NCBI GenBank assembly: GCA_964462445.1
Contig: CAYWXG010000011.1
Location: 1-52,175, forward strand
Source: JAGBWK01 sp964462445
Lineage (GTDB): Bacteria; Bacteroidota; Bacteroidia; Bacteroidales; Muribaculaceae
Direction: 5' to 3'
Length of the DNA stretch: 52,175 nucleotides
A program made the translations under genes and the position numbers. Under the pieces are notes generated by a model. The model was not told the origin of the DNA and made no database searches. It saw nothing but the letters and a program-made list of their open reading frames with translations. Shown in pieces: positions 8,901 through 16,901 of the stretch (its first letter is position 1; each line of letters opens with the position of its first letter).

Positions 8901-9882
8901 AAGCAAATTCAGGGAGCGATTTACCGGCGCCGTTGTTGGTGATTTGCAAAGAGTAGTTGCCTGCGCCTGCGTATTCAAACACTTTGTAGGTGACACCGTT
9001 GACTACAGTAGAAGAGGAGGCAGTTGAGCCCGGGAAAGTGCCAAATAGCTCGTTGTCGCCGGTGGCATAAAGAGTCAGCGCGTTCCAGCCGGTTACGTCC
9101 TCAACGTATATGTAGTTGGAGTCGTCATTTTTATATTCGACGTTGATATTAATGTTGTCGATAGCAAGTCCCATCGCTTTGTTGGGAGAAGCTCCCGAAG
9201 CAACCGAAATGTTCCAAGCAAGGTAGATGTCGGTATTAGGTTCTACATTTTGCATGAAAGATTTGTCGGCAATGCTGACAGTTTCGATAGGAACGATTTC
9301 CGCACCGAGAGTCTCGTTGTCGGGAGAGAACAGTGTGTAGAAATTTTCTCCTGCGTTAACCCAGTTTTCGCCATCGGTAGAGTAGAAAAGCTGAACGGCA
9401 AAACCGGCAGCATTGTCCCCCTTACGATATTTTTCGATGTCGTAATCGAGGGTGAATTTAGAGATACTTTTGTCGGCTGAGTTGTGGAGAAGCGTGATAA
9501 GGTTTACGCAACGAGTGCCGTTAGCGACGGTAGTAGATAATCCGCCGATAGCGCGGTCAGAAGGATTGTCGGAAGCGCCGAAGTTCCAAGTTCCGTTTTT
9601 TGCATTGCTGGCGAGACTTGTACCCCCTTCATACATTAGTTCGGATGTTGCGTTGGAAAATGCTCCGACGGTGCGAGGAGCAGAGAGTTGGCGTTCGATG
9701 TACCAGCCGTCGGGAAGAGTGAGCGTCCCGGCTGAGGTGGAAGCATCGTACATCGTGTTGAAGTTCTGAGTAACGTTGTTGGCCTCAGAGCTAACACTAA
9801 TTGCGTTTTGAGCTGAACCTAAGAATGTGAGGCCCAGGCAGCTTGCTACGGTGATGAGTCGAGAAATGTAGTTTTTTAACAT
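5980..9882 (-). CDS. Type IX-secreted multidomain SGNH/GDSL-like hydrolase with SusE/F-like and duplicated accessory domains
   Basis: Large secreted protein of 1300 residues. The ATG at 9882 gives a clean signal peptide (1-24, ending LGSA-QN); an upstream TTG at 9924 only adds a poor extension. Order of parts: a jelly-roll-like domain A1 (about 25-255), a short starch-binding-like domain B1 (about 260-360), SusE/F-like domains (about 365-590), an SGNH hydrolase of DUF4886 type (about 600-830; Ser block SLNNSL, ILQEQS, and the Asp/His block SDDRHPT), a linker with Ig-like character, A2 (about 915-1130) and B2 (about 1135-1225) repeating A1 and B1, and a C-terminal type IX sorting domain (about 1235-1300, with YNINGQLI and NGVYIAK). 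The role is probably deacylation of a polysaccharide at the surface; the substrate is unknown. Confidence 0.82.
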   Translation of the reverse strand: MLKNYISRLITVASCLGLTFLGSAQNAISVSSEANNVTQNFNTMYDASTSAGTLTLPDGWYIERQLSAPRTVGAFSNATSELMYEGGTSLASNAKNGTWNFGASDNPSDRAIGGLSTTVANGTRCVNLITLLHNSADKSISKFTLDYDIEKYRKGDNAAGFAVQLFYSTDGENWVNAGENFYTLFSPDNETLGAEIVPIETVSIADKSFMQNVEPNTDIYLAWNISVASGASPNKAMGLAIDNININVEYKNDDSNYIYVEDVTGWNALTLYATGDNELFGTFPGSTASSSTVVNGVTYKVFEYAGAGNYSLQITNNGAGKSLPEFAFTGGRDYYLCATSDAITEIADPSSYTGWVDPSRPPFVSSGIYLRGEVNSWGASADWEFSNEGDNTYVLYDKTISGTLKIADANWSSACNYGSNGSTLLMDTPYTLVSGTDSNISCGSNTYACSRIVLSIVNGTATLLLESNDDASDLSAVYIIGDNNEWNYMSTSGQLSVTETENVFKGRVTMSAGTSGNCQWRLYQRLGMSGVWGAPGNVDATANATSGSLEKGSTGKMSTAAGTYDVTFNIATGEYSMEEVGSYPVSMTLQPQNVILVPSLPEKVKILSLNNSLIHYNDQAAMFNEIAAAMGKDAVWTKHTMLGKPLSTHFNEGDGLGEDGTPTAKMLIRNEAWSHIILQEQSALPRTNIETFRTNVKEWIDYIREYCPNPNAIIILPMNWAYSGDWENFTDFNSKFNNNYLDVARDLGVVICPVAMAYQAIYNAEGADATMTLYSDDRHPTPKATYLAACMEYSLIFGEDANTISHTTATVTADEALQMRNYASSTMSNFTNIVDHNAGIIRYSNIIYDQFGMPIESENPVVYTLSGGGSFDSNNVFTSDKSLGQFTLTATNDTFTSSANITVTEAKTEVIVYPSIKLNEDNLSAEENFNSIGSEATATLPDAWRIDRQTSAPRTVGTFPLALTNTAYSGGVNLPSNATNGLWNFGATDDTDRALGGISTGVDNGTRCVNLYAHLYNDGATNIEDLVVSYDIEKYRKGSNAAGFAVQLYYSIDGRNFTSAGENFYTYFAPDTETAGYDVVPGETVTVSDILPATLQPGCDLYLAWNISVASGDAANAAMAIAIDNFSIAGSLPEIPDSEHYIYVIDNTGYEVLALYAWGTSELFGAWPGQYPVGQQEINGNTYKVFTFNISTEGSYNLIFNNGNNGQQLPDYNVTEPRDYYFVIDSTGVNELESGVENIISDSNNNISVIGNEIIANGEIYLYNINGQLILKGYDKLNLKNVINGVYIAKTAHATKKIIL

Positions 9883-10089
9883 GGATTTTAGATTTTTGTA
9901 AGTAAGATATTTTTCACGAAACAAAATTCTAAAATAATTTTTATATATAATAATGTATCAAACATCAATCTAAACCGTGATTTTTGTTAAAGTGGTGATT
10001 ATTATAATTATACGTTGGATTTGCGGTTAAAAAATCTAAGTGGATATAAAGACTTTGTGATTGAATGAGATGCAATTAAGGACGTGTGT

Positions 10090-10560
10090 TTAGTATCTTT
10101 TGAAAATGTGGTTGCAATTGTTGCATTTGAAGCGGTGCACATTGTAGCCTACGAAAAATTGGATTGCAAATCCCAGAGCGCCAACCAAACAAAAGTATTC
10201 CCAAAATCGAGGAAGAGGAATAAACAGACCGATTGCTAATAATATAGGAGCAAGTATTAGGAACCAAATTGAACCAAATCGGTGGCGGATAATTGTTTCC
10301 GCCACATCATTGTTGCCACATTCCGGACACCAAGGCAACGTTTCGTTTTCTTTGTTTTGTGTGCGGTAGTTTTGAAGTAGGTTGTTTGCCTTGTCAAAGT
10401 TGTCGTCGCTGACAATAATGCGATAGTTGGCGGCATCGGGTGTTGAGGAGAAAAATGTGTTGTTGTCCTCAAGGATTTGAGCATCAATTTCGGATTCAAT
10501 GAGGATAGCTTTAATTTGCTCCGCTTCGATGATGTTTGGGGTGGAGATGAGAGTTTTCAT
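10090..10560 (-). CDS. DUF2007-like protein with zinc ribbon and two membrane segments
   Basis: Predicted 156-residue protein. The ATG at 10560 starts the domain directly (MKTLISTP); a longer reading to 10788 runs across the intergenic region and the start of the next gene and is unlikely. Residues 1-70 resemble the DUF2007 'putative signal transducing' fold (EAEQIKAILIES, then YRIIVSDDNFDKA). A split zinc ribbon follows: CPEC near residue 78 and CNNC near residue 148, separated by two membrane helices (about 100-140). A -7 element TATATTTG lies at 10605-10598 on its strand. It is divergent from the FKBP gene. Function is unknown. Confidence 0.72.
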   Translation of the reverse strand: MKTLISTPNIIEAEQIKAILIESEIDAQILEDNNTFFSSTPDAANYRIIVSDDNFDKANNLLQNYRTQNKENETLPWCPECGNNDVAETIIRHRFGSIWFLILAPILLAIGLFIPLPRFWEYFCLVGALGFAIQFFVGYNVHRFKCNNCNHIFKRY

Positions 10561-10644
10561 ATGGGTTATCGTAGGGATAGGATTGATATACCTATTGCAA
10601 ATATAGCGAAAATTATGAGAATGCGACAGTGGGTTTAAACGATT

Positions 10645-10676
10645 TTGAGAAGGAGTTGGAAAATTTTGTAAATTTG
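10645..10676 (+). promoter_or_regulatory. Promoter of the FKBP gene
   Basis: TTG at 10645-10647, a 21-base spacer and TAAATTTG at 10669-10676 fit the Bacteroidetes consensus. Initiation about 7 bases later leaves a leader of roughly 14 bases. Confidence 0.55.
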
Positions 10677-10696
10677 TGGAATAAACAGGAAAAATT

Positions 10697-11101
10697 ATGG
10701 CTAAGAATAGTAAAGAGGCATATAAGGAGGCAAATATAGAGTTTCTGCGCGATATGGCGGAGCAACCCGGGGTGAAGGAATTGAGCAACGGAATCCTTTA
10801 CAAAGTGTTGTCGAGTGGCACGGGAAAATCGCCCAATGCAGGCAGTGTGGTATCGGTACTTTATAAGGGTTCGCTGATTAATGGGAAGGTGTTTGACGAC
10901 AACACGCGCGGCAAGGTGGCAGATGCCTTTCGCTTGCGCGAGTTGATAGTGGGGTGGCAGATAGCATTGAAAAATATGCGAGAAGGGGATAAATGGGTTG
11001 TATATATACCTTCTGCTTATGGGTATGGACCACGTGGGGTTCATGGAATTCCGGGAAATTCTACATTGATATTTGAAATCAAATTGGTCAAAGTGAATTA
11101 A
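10697..11101 (+). CDS. FKBP-type peptidyl-prolyl cis-trans isomerase
   Basis: Single FKBP domain of 134 residues with a short helical N-terminus and no signal peptide, so it is probably cytoplasmic. Family features are visible: LYKVLSSGTG, VLYKGSLINGKVFDD, the core phrase LIVGWQIALKNMREGDKW, YGYGPRG and IPGNSTLIFEIKLVKV. It should speed proline isomerisation during folding. Its TAA stop (11099-11101) lies inside the left copy of the 14-bp direct repeat that bounds the restriction-modification island, so the C-terminus is intact but its original downstream neighbour has been moved 5 kb away. Confidence 0.9.
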   Translation: MAKNSKEAYKEANIEFLRDMAEQPGVKELSNGILYKVLSSGTGKSPNAGSVVSVLYKGSLINGKVFDDNTRGKVADAFRLRELIVGWQIALKNMREGDKWVVYIPSAYGYGPRGVHGIPGNSTLIFEIKLVKVN

Positions 11102-11111
11102 TTGGGGGATT
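11098..11111 (+). repeat. 14-bp direct repeat, left boundary of R-M island
   Basis: TTAATTGGGGGATT here is identical to 16247-16260. The two copies flank the type III restriction-modification genes and their leader. The left copy contains the FKBP stop codon. This is the pattern of a target duplicated on insertion. Confidence 0.65.
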
Positions 11112-11645
11112 TTGCTATTTTTGGGGTTTTGATAAAATAATAGGGAACAATTCAGTAGCGATATTATATATTGTATCTTTTCCATATAAGGAAATAGCAC
11201 GTTTTGCTATAAAAATTTTTGTATATTTGCGATTGAATTCGGTCGGGCTACAGAGGTAGCTAACCGGAACTGTATTTTTTTGAAATAGGTGTTATTGAAA
11301 TTTTATCTTTCATTATCGAACTTGGCGGTTTGAATTGTAGCAAAGATAAGATTAGCAATAGCACCTGCACTGATTGCTTATACCCTGCCGTGAAAGGTGG
11401 CAATATAGCAATAATGGTGTGGGGCTATTGTTTTATCTGCTACAAAGGTACGCCAAGACCTGATAATGAGATAGAACAATATACAATCCTCACACCTTTT
11501 TACGTCTAATCGTAATCGCTTCATTGGAGGATGCGAAGCTTCGAAAGGTCAAGATATAATTTGTAATTGCGGAAAAATCTTGTTAATAAAAAACTCCGGT
11601 TATTATATCCTTTTGTCTTTCCTAATTTAATGAAGTCGCAATTTT
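11112..11645 (+). other. Structured non-coding leader of R-M island
   Basis: No gene is evident. A TATATTTG (-7-like) motif at 11222-11229 precedes a compact hairpin at 11238-11269 (inner stem GCTAC-AGAG-GTAGC) that is followed by seven T bases, so a short terminated transcript is possible. A second, long imperfect hairpin spans 11321-11457: outer arms CTTGGCG/CGCCAAG, then GTAGCA/TGCTAC, GCAATAG/CTATTG(T) and an inner pair ATTGC/GCAAT. It could be a small RNA, a relic of a mobile element or a regulatory structure. Mod begins about 190 bases after it. Confidence 0.45.
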
Positions 11646-13586
11646 ATGGCCAGTCAGAATTTGTTTAAGGAATTAGAGAAACTTTTTCGCATGGAAAGCA
11701 CCTATTGCACAGAAGATGGTGTACTTCTAAAGAATGCAATTGTAGAGGCGGCTCTTGCGCTCCGTCCGGAGTTAATTACAAAGTTGCTTACGCACGATGG
11801 GTTAAAACGCAATTTATTTACGGAGGTTGAAGGTGTTTTGGTATTTGATAAGGTCAAGTTTCAAAAGTTTGTAATGAACAAACGATTCTTGCCAGATAGT
11901 TATACATCATTCAAAAACAAAGTAGGATTGACCAATGAAGACGGAGATTTCCTTTCAGAGAGTCGCGAGGTTGTTCTTTCGTGGCCATACAAAGATTGTG
12001 TGCTCGAAGGTGGACAGACAAAGGAGGATGCAAAACGCAACGAAGTGTTTTGGAATGAGATTCTAGCTCCAGACGAAATCAACCGCTTGACGGAACCAAA
12101 GGTGCTGACCAATTTCAAACGCTATGACGCAGATGGCGAGCACGAGGTGGAAAGCATTTCAATGGATGATAACCTCATCATCAAAGGTAATAACTTGCTT
12201 GCATTGCATTCTATAAAAAAGAAGTATGCAGGTAAGGTGAAGTTGATTTATATTGATCCTCCATACAATACTGGTAGCGATAGCTTTGGATATAATGACA
12301 ACTTCAACCACTCAACTTGGCTGACATTTATGCAGAATCGTTTGGAGGTCGCTAAAAAGTTGTTAAGTGATGATGGCGTTATATGCGTGCAATGCGATGA
12401 TAATGAACAGGCATGTCTCAAGAATATAATGGATTCTATTCTAGGCCAAGACAACTTTATATCTACCGTAGTCGTAAAGTCATCAACCCCTAGTGGACTT
12501 AAGACCACTCATAAAGATAAAACCATAATTAAAACCAAAGACTACCTGCATGTTTATAAAAAAGTGTCAATAAAAATATATCCTCAATATATTGCGAGAA
12601 ATATATGGGATAGCCATTTCTCGAATTACTTAGATATAGACGAAATGAAAGTCTATAGTCTGGTAGATGTATTAATAAAATCTAACATATTGCCTAGAGG
12701 AAGCAAGATAAAAGATATTGATATTAACAATCCTTTATTTAAAGAATTCTATAAAAAGAACAAGAACTTTATTTTCCAGACTCAACCTGTAATGCCTGAT
12801 GAGCATAAAAAGAAATCTCTTGAGATGAAGGATATTGTTTATAAATATGAGACAGAAGAAGGCTATAACTACGCTATGAATGGTAGGCGTTTTTCCTTTG
12901 TTTCAGATTCTATCAATTTATTAGAAAACGGTGAAGAGGACTTAGGTTTATTGTTGTGTGATTTTTGGTATGATATAGATTTTCAAAACACACAAAATGA
13001 AGGAGGAATTTCATTCCCTGCAGGTAAAAAACCTGAGAAATTATTGCAAAGATTAATGAAACTTTTCACAATGCCTGGTGATATTGTTTTAGACTATCAT
13101 TTAGGTAGTGGAACAACCGCAGCTGTTGCACATAAAATTGGAAGAAAATACATAGGAATAGAACAATTAGATTATGGACAAAATGACAGTGTAGTTCGAT
13201 TGAAAAACGTTATCAATGGAGAACAATCTGGAATTTCAAAATCTGTAAATTGGCGGGGCGGAGGTTCTTTTGTTTATTGCGAACTTGCAAAAGCCAATCA
13301 GCAATTTGCTGATGCCATAGAACAAGCATCATCTACTGAAGAACTTGCTACTATATGGGAACAAATGCAAGAAACCGGATTCCTTAGTTGGAAAGTAAAT
13401 CCCAAGGAGATTGATGTCAATGCTGATGATTTTACCTCTCTTGCCATTGAAGATCAAAAGCGTTTTCTCATAGAGTGCTTAGATAAGAACTTGCTTTATG
13501 TTCCATATTCCGAAATTGATAATGCTGAGTTTGCTATCAGTGAAAGCGATAAGAAGATAAATAACCTATTCTATCAAACGAAGTAG
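11646..13586 (+). CDS. Type III restriction-modification system DNA methyltransferase (Mod)
   Basis: Adenine-N6 methyltransferase and specificity subunit. The order is motif IV (IYIDPPYNTG, residues 201-210) before motif I-like (DYHLGSGTT, about 483-491), the beta-class arrangement of type III Mod proteins. The sequence between them (about residues 270-430) is very A/T-rich and holds the target-recognition region. At 646 residues it is of normal length and intact. Expected role: methylates one strand of a short asymmetric site and guides the Res subunit. The res gene starts 4 bases after its stop. Codon and base use are more A/T-rich than in the neighbouring FKBP gene, in line with transfer. 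Confidence 0.93.
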   Translation: MASQNLFKELEKLFRMESTYCTEDGVLLKNAIVEAALALRPELITKLLTHDGLKRNLFTEVEGVLVFDKVKFQKFVMNKRFLPDSYTSFKNKVGLTNEDGDFLSESREVVLSWPYKDCVLEGGQTKEDAKRNEVFWNEILAPDEINRLTEPKVLTNFKRYDADGEHEVESISMDDNLIIKGNNLLALHSIKKKYAGKVKLIYIDPPYNTGSDSFGYNDNFNHSTWLTFMQNRLEVAKKLLSDDGVICVQCDDNEQACLKNIMDSILGQDNFISTVVVKSSTPSGLKTTHKDKTIIKTKDYLHVYKKVSIKIYPQYIARNIWDSHFSNYLDIDEMKVYSLVDVLIKSNILPRGSKIKDIDINNPLFKEFYKKNKNFIFQTQPVMPDEHKKKSLEMKDIVYKYETEEGYNYAMNGRRFSFVSDSINLLENGEEDLGLLLCDFWYDIDFQNTQNEGGISFPAGKKPEKLLQRLMKLFTMPGDIVLDYHLGSGTTAAVAHKIGRKYIGIEQLDYGQNDSVVRLKNVINGEQSGISKSVNWRGGGSFVYCELAKANQQFADAIEQASSTEELATIWEQMQETGFLSWKVNPKEIDVNADDFTSLAIEDQKRFLIECLDKNLLYVPYSEIDNAEFAISESDKKINNLFYQTK

Positions 13587-13590
13587 CATT

Positions 13591-16233
13591 ATGAAATATT
13601 TACAAGATACGCTTCGTGAAGAATTTGGAAAACGTTCAATTGCTGATATTGAAATGCCAAAATACTTTGCGACTTCGCTTAACCCGATGATGAAACTGCG
13701 TCCTTATCAAGAGGAATGCTTTAAGTATTTCATTACCTATTGGCAAAATAATTTCGCTGCGAAAGAACTTAAACCACATCTATTGTTCCACATGGCAACA
13801 GGAAGTGGTAAAACACTTATTATGGCTGGTGCTATGCTATATCTTTACGAACAGGGGTATCGCAACTTCCTTTTCTTTGTTGATTCAACGAACATCATAG
13901 AAAAGACGAAAGACAATTTCCTAAATACAGCATCGGCAAAATACCTTTTCGGACAGTCTATCAATGTCGGAAACGAGCAAGTAGAAATAAGACTTGTAGA
14001 TAATTTTCAAGCGGTTGATAACAACTGTATAAATCTTTGTCTGAATACCATTCAAGGATTACATACTTCGTTGAATACGCCTAAAGAGAATGCCGTGACT
14101 ATCGATGATTTTGCAGACAAAAGAATCGTCCTTATATCCGATGAAGCGCATCACACGAATACAGCTACTAAAAAAGGAAAGAAAACAAATGATGAGACAC
14201 AACTCCGAATTTTCACCGAATATAACGAGGAAACTACAGAAGATTGGGAGTCGACGGTTATGCGGATATTTCATAGCAATGAAGCCAATGTGTTATTGGA
14301 GTTTACAGCAACAGAGGATTTTCAAGATGCGAATATTGCGGATAAGTATGAGAATAAGGTGATTTTCGATTACCCATTGAAGAAATTCCGGGAAGATGGT
14401 TACTCAAAAGATATATCAGTTGTTCAGAGTGACCTATCCCCAATAGACCGAGCCATTCAGTGCGTACTGTTAAGCCAATATAAGAGGAAACTGTTTTCGA
14501 GCATCCACCAGGATATTAAACCTGTTATGATGCTTAAATCAAATACGGTTACTAATAATAAGAAGTTTTTTGACGAATTCATAAATACCATTAAACGACT
14601 GAATGTAGAAGATATTGAGCGTATTGCGTCCAACGCAAAAGGCGATATGCTTGATGTGTTCTCATACATAGCAGAGAGAGGTATTGAATTAGAGAATCTA
14701 CTTCTGGAGATAAAAGAGGATTTTAAGGAGGAGAATTTATTGCTCGTTGATGGGAATAATATATCTCCCGACAAACAATTGAAATTAAATTCATTGGAAT
14801 CAAAAGACAATGAATTCCGAGTGGTCTTTGCAGTAAATATGCTTAACGAGGGCTGGGATGTGTTGAACTTGTTCGATATTGTACGTCTTTACGAAACACG
14901 CGACTCAGGACATGGTAAAGTGGGTAAAACCACAATGCAAGAAGCGCAGTTAATCGGACGAGGAGCCAGATATATGCCTTTTACGGAACCGACGGGAAAG
15001 CTAAAGACAGGGGAAAGAAAATTTGACAATGATACGACCAACCGATTAAGGGCATTGGAAACTTTGCACTATCATAGTGTAAGTAACCCCAAGTATCTGA
15101 CCGAGCTTAAACAGGCGATGGTTCAGACAGGCATAGTAGCCGAAAAAGTGAAGACTGTAGAACTTAAATTAAAAGACTCCTTCAAGAAGACATCACTTTA
15201 CAATCAAGGAGTTGTATTTGCGAATGAACTTGAATCATATATGCTCAATGAAGAAATTACATCTTTAGGCGAAGCTATTCTGAACAAAGAATATAAGGTA
15301 CGTATAAAGAGTGGGGATATGAGTACAAGTTTGGTATTTGAATCCGGGACTTCATCAAACGCGACCTCTATTCCTTATCGAGCATTTAGATTTGGAGACT
15401 TGGGTAATCATGTCGTTAGAGCTGCAATTAATCGATTTGATTCCTTTAAGTTTTCTAATCTCAAAGATATCTATCCCAATTTAGAGTCTATAAAAGAATT
15501 TATTGAAAGTGATTCATATCTGGCAGGACTTGATATACTTATATATGCCAAGCAAGAGATATTGAATAACCTAACCCAGAAAGAAAAACTCTATAGTGCC
15601 ATAGAGGTGCTAAAACAAATTGAGCCGATGTTGTCGAAAGGAGGCATTGGATATAAGGGTACAAAACAATTTACCCCACGACCAATAAAAGATGTGTTCC
15701 GTGAGCGTACACAGAAATTCTCACTTGATGGTTCATCCGATAAGGAACTGGGTAAGTCTATGATGGAAACCGAGAATATGTATCTGCGTATGGACTTGTC
15801 TAAAGCCGATTGGCATGCATACGAAGATTGTTTCGGAACATCGGAAGAGAAGCATCTTATCCGATACATAGAGTCTATATATCCAAAACTTGCAGAAAAG
15901 TACCACGATATATATTTGCTACGCAATGAAAAGGATTTGAAAATTTATAGTTTCACATCTGAGGATGCCTATCAACCGGATTATGTTCTATTCTTGAAAA
16001 AGAAGAATGATGGTGCAAAGACTGACTATATTCAGATATTCATAGAACCAAAGGGGGAGCATTTGCGTAGCACAGATAAATGGAAAGAAGATGCAATGAA
16101 ACAAATTAGAAAAAACGCTGATATTAGATTTTCAACGGAAAATACTAATTTCAACGTGTGGGGAATGCCATTCTTTACTGAAAATAGAAAGAAAATCTTT
16201 GATGCGGAGATGAAACAGTCATTAGAGATTTAA
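13591..16233 (+). CDS. Type III restriction endonuclease helicase subunit (Res)
   Basis: ATP-dependent translocase/nuclease partner of Mod. Visible motifs: ATGSGKT (residues 69-75, Walker A), SDEAHH (about 183-188, motif II), NMLNEGWDV (about 420), QLIGRGARYMPF (about 452, motif VI), and a C-terminal PD-(D/E)xK nuclease with PDYVLFL (about 795) and IEPKGE (about 818-823). All key residues are present, and the length of 880 is slightly short for the family but complete. Together with Mod it should cut DNA carrying two unmethylated inversely oriented sites. The right copy of the 14-bp repeat begins 13 bases after its stop, so no other cargo follows. Confidence 0.93.
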   Translation: MKYLQDTLREEFGKRSIADIEMPKYFATSLNPMMKLRPYQEECFKYFITYWQNNFAAKELKPHLLFHMATGSGKTLIMAGAMLYLYEQGYRNFLFFVDSTNIIEKTKDNFLNTASAKYLFGQSINVGNEQVEIRLVDNFQAVDNNCINLCLNTIQGLHTSLNTPKENAVTIDDFADKRIVLISDEAHHTNTATKKGKKTNDETQLRIFTEYNEETTEDWESTVMRIFHSNEANVLLEFTATEDFQDANIADKYENKVIFDYPLKKFREDGYSKDISVVQSDLSPIDRAIQCVLLSQYKRKLFSSIHQDIKPVMMLKSNTVTNNKKFFDEFINTIKRLNVEDIERIASNAKGDMLDVFSYIAERGIELENLLLEIKEDFKEENLLLVDGNNISPDKQLKLNSLESKDNEFRVVFAVNMLNEGWDVLNLFDIVRLYETRDSGHGKVGKTTMQEAQLIGRGARYMPFTEPTGKLKTGERKFDNDTTNRLRALETLHYHSVSNPKYLTELKQAMVQTGIVAEKVKTVELKLKDSFKKTSLYNQGVVFANELESYMLNEEITSLGEAILNKEYKVRIKSGDMSTSLVFESGTSSNATSIPYRAFRFGDLGNHVVRAAINRFDSFKFSNLKDIYPNLESIKEFIESDSYLAGLDILIYAKQEILNNLTQKEKLYSAIEVLKQIEPMLSKGGIGYKGTKQFTPRPIKDVFRERTQKFSLDGSSDKELGKSMMETENMYLRMDLSKADWHAYEDCFGTSEEKHLIRYIESIYPKLAEKYHDIYLLRNEKDLKIYSFTSEDAYQPDYVLFLKKKNDGAKTDYIQIFIEPKGEHLRSTDKWKEDAMKQIRKNADIRFSTENTNFNVWGMPFFTENRKKIFDAEMKQSLEI

Positions 16234-16246
16234 TCTCTCCACGACT

Positions 16247-16260
16247 TTAATTGGGGGATT
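16247..16260 (+). repeat. 14-bp direct repeat, right boundary of R-M island
   Basis: This is the exact second copy of the repeat at 11098-11111. Its first three bases are the complement of the stop codon of the minus-strand SanA-like gene. Removing one copy and the DNA between would leave the FKBP and SanA-like genes tail to tail with overlapping stop codons. Confidence 0.65.
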
Positions 16261-16887
16261 GGGAGGGGGAGAAGTCTTTTCCGGAGATGATGTTGATAAA
16301 CATTTTGACACGAGAGAAGTATTCTCTAAATGAATTTTTAAATCGTTGTCCTTTGAATGATGAAGGCTCGGCATTGTAGCCAACGGCGTAGATGTCGTAG
16401 TGGTTGGCGAGGTAGATGGCTCGTTGGTTGTGGTATTTTTGAGAAATTATTGTCAATGAGTCGAGTCGGTAGATTTTTTTGCTTTTGCAATTGAATTTAG
16501 AGTGCGAGTGCCTTCGTAGTCGAGAATTATGCGGTCGAGAGGAATGCCTCTTAACGCGAGAGAGTCGCGAATTGCAGCCGGTTCATCGCACCCATGCTTC
16601 TGAGAGCCGGAGTAGTCACCACCACTTGCAATTATGAAATCTATTTTGCCGGCATAGAAAAGTTCGGTTGCGGCATCAATGCGGTGGTCGAAATTGAAAT
16701 TATGGTCGCCCGCCGGGGTAATTGGAGAGGTGGCGAGAAGGAGTCCCACGCGGTTGTGAGGGATATCATTGACGTTGTCGAAGGTGCTTCCGGAAGCATT
16801 AGCAACAACGAGAAAGTGACAGCTCAAGATTACAAGGAGCAGGATTAGCAGTGAAATTCCGGCAAATAAGATAATACGTTTTTTCAT
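16247..16887 (-). pseudogene. SanA/YdcF-type (DUF218) membrane protein, split by a frameshift in an A7 run
   Basis: Two adjacent reading frames together make one SanA-like protein of about 213 residues. The first (16453-16887) has a signal anchor (about 4-27), VGLLLATSP, ASGGDYSG and DYEGTRTLNS; it ends early at STDSTH. The second (16247-16456) continues without loss as TIISQKYHNQRAIYLA, IYAVGYNAE and FREYFSRVKMFI. The break lies at seven A bases (16474-16480 on the minus strand). An eighth A, or a -1 shift on A-AAA-AAA, would read ...KKIYRLDSLTIIS..., which restores the family. It may be a pseudogene, a switchable gene, a programmed frameshift or a sequencing error. Family members act in envelope integrity. 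Confidence 0.75.
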
Positions 16888-16901
16888 TTATTATTTGTTT
16901 A

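Noticed and set aside
10561..10788. N-terminal extension of the DUF2007-like gene
   Set aside because: It overlaps the divergent FKBP promoter and start and has no domain content.
11321..11457. Retron-type msr/msd RNA
   Set aside because: No reverse transcriptase gene lies nearby, and the structure lacks a recognisable branching-G arrangement.
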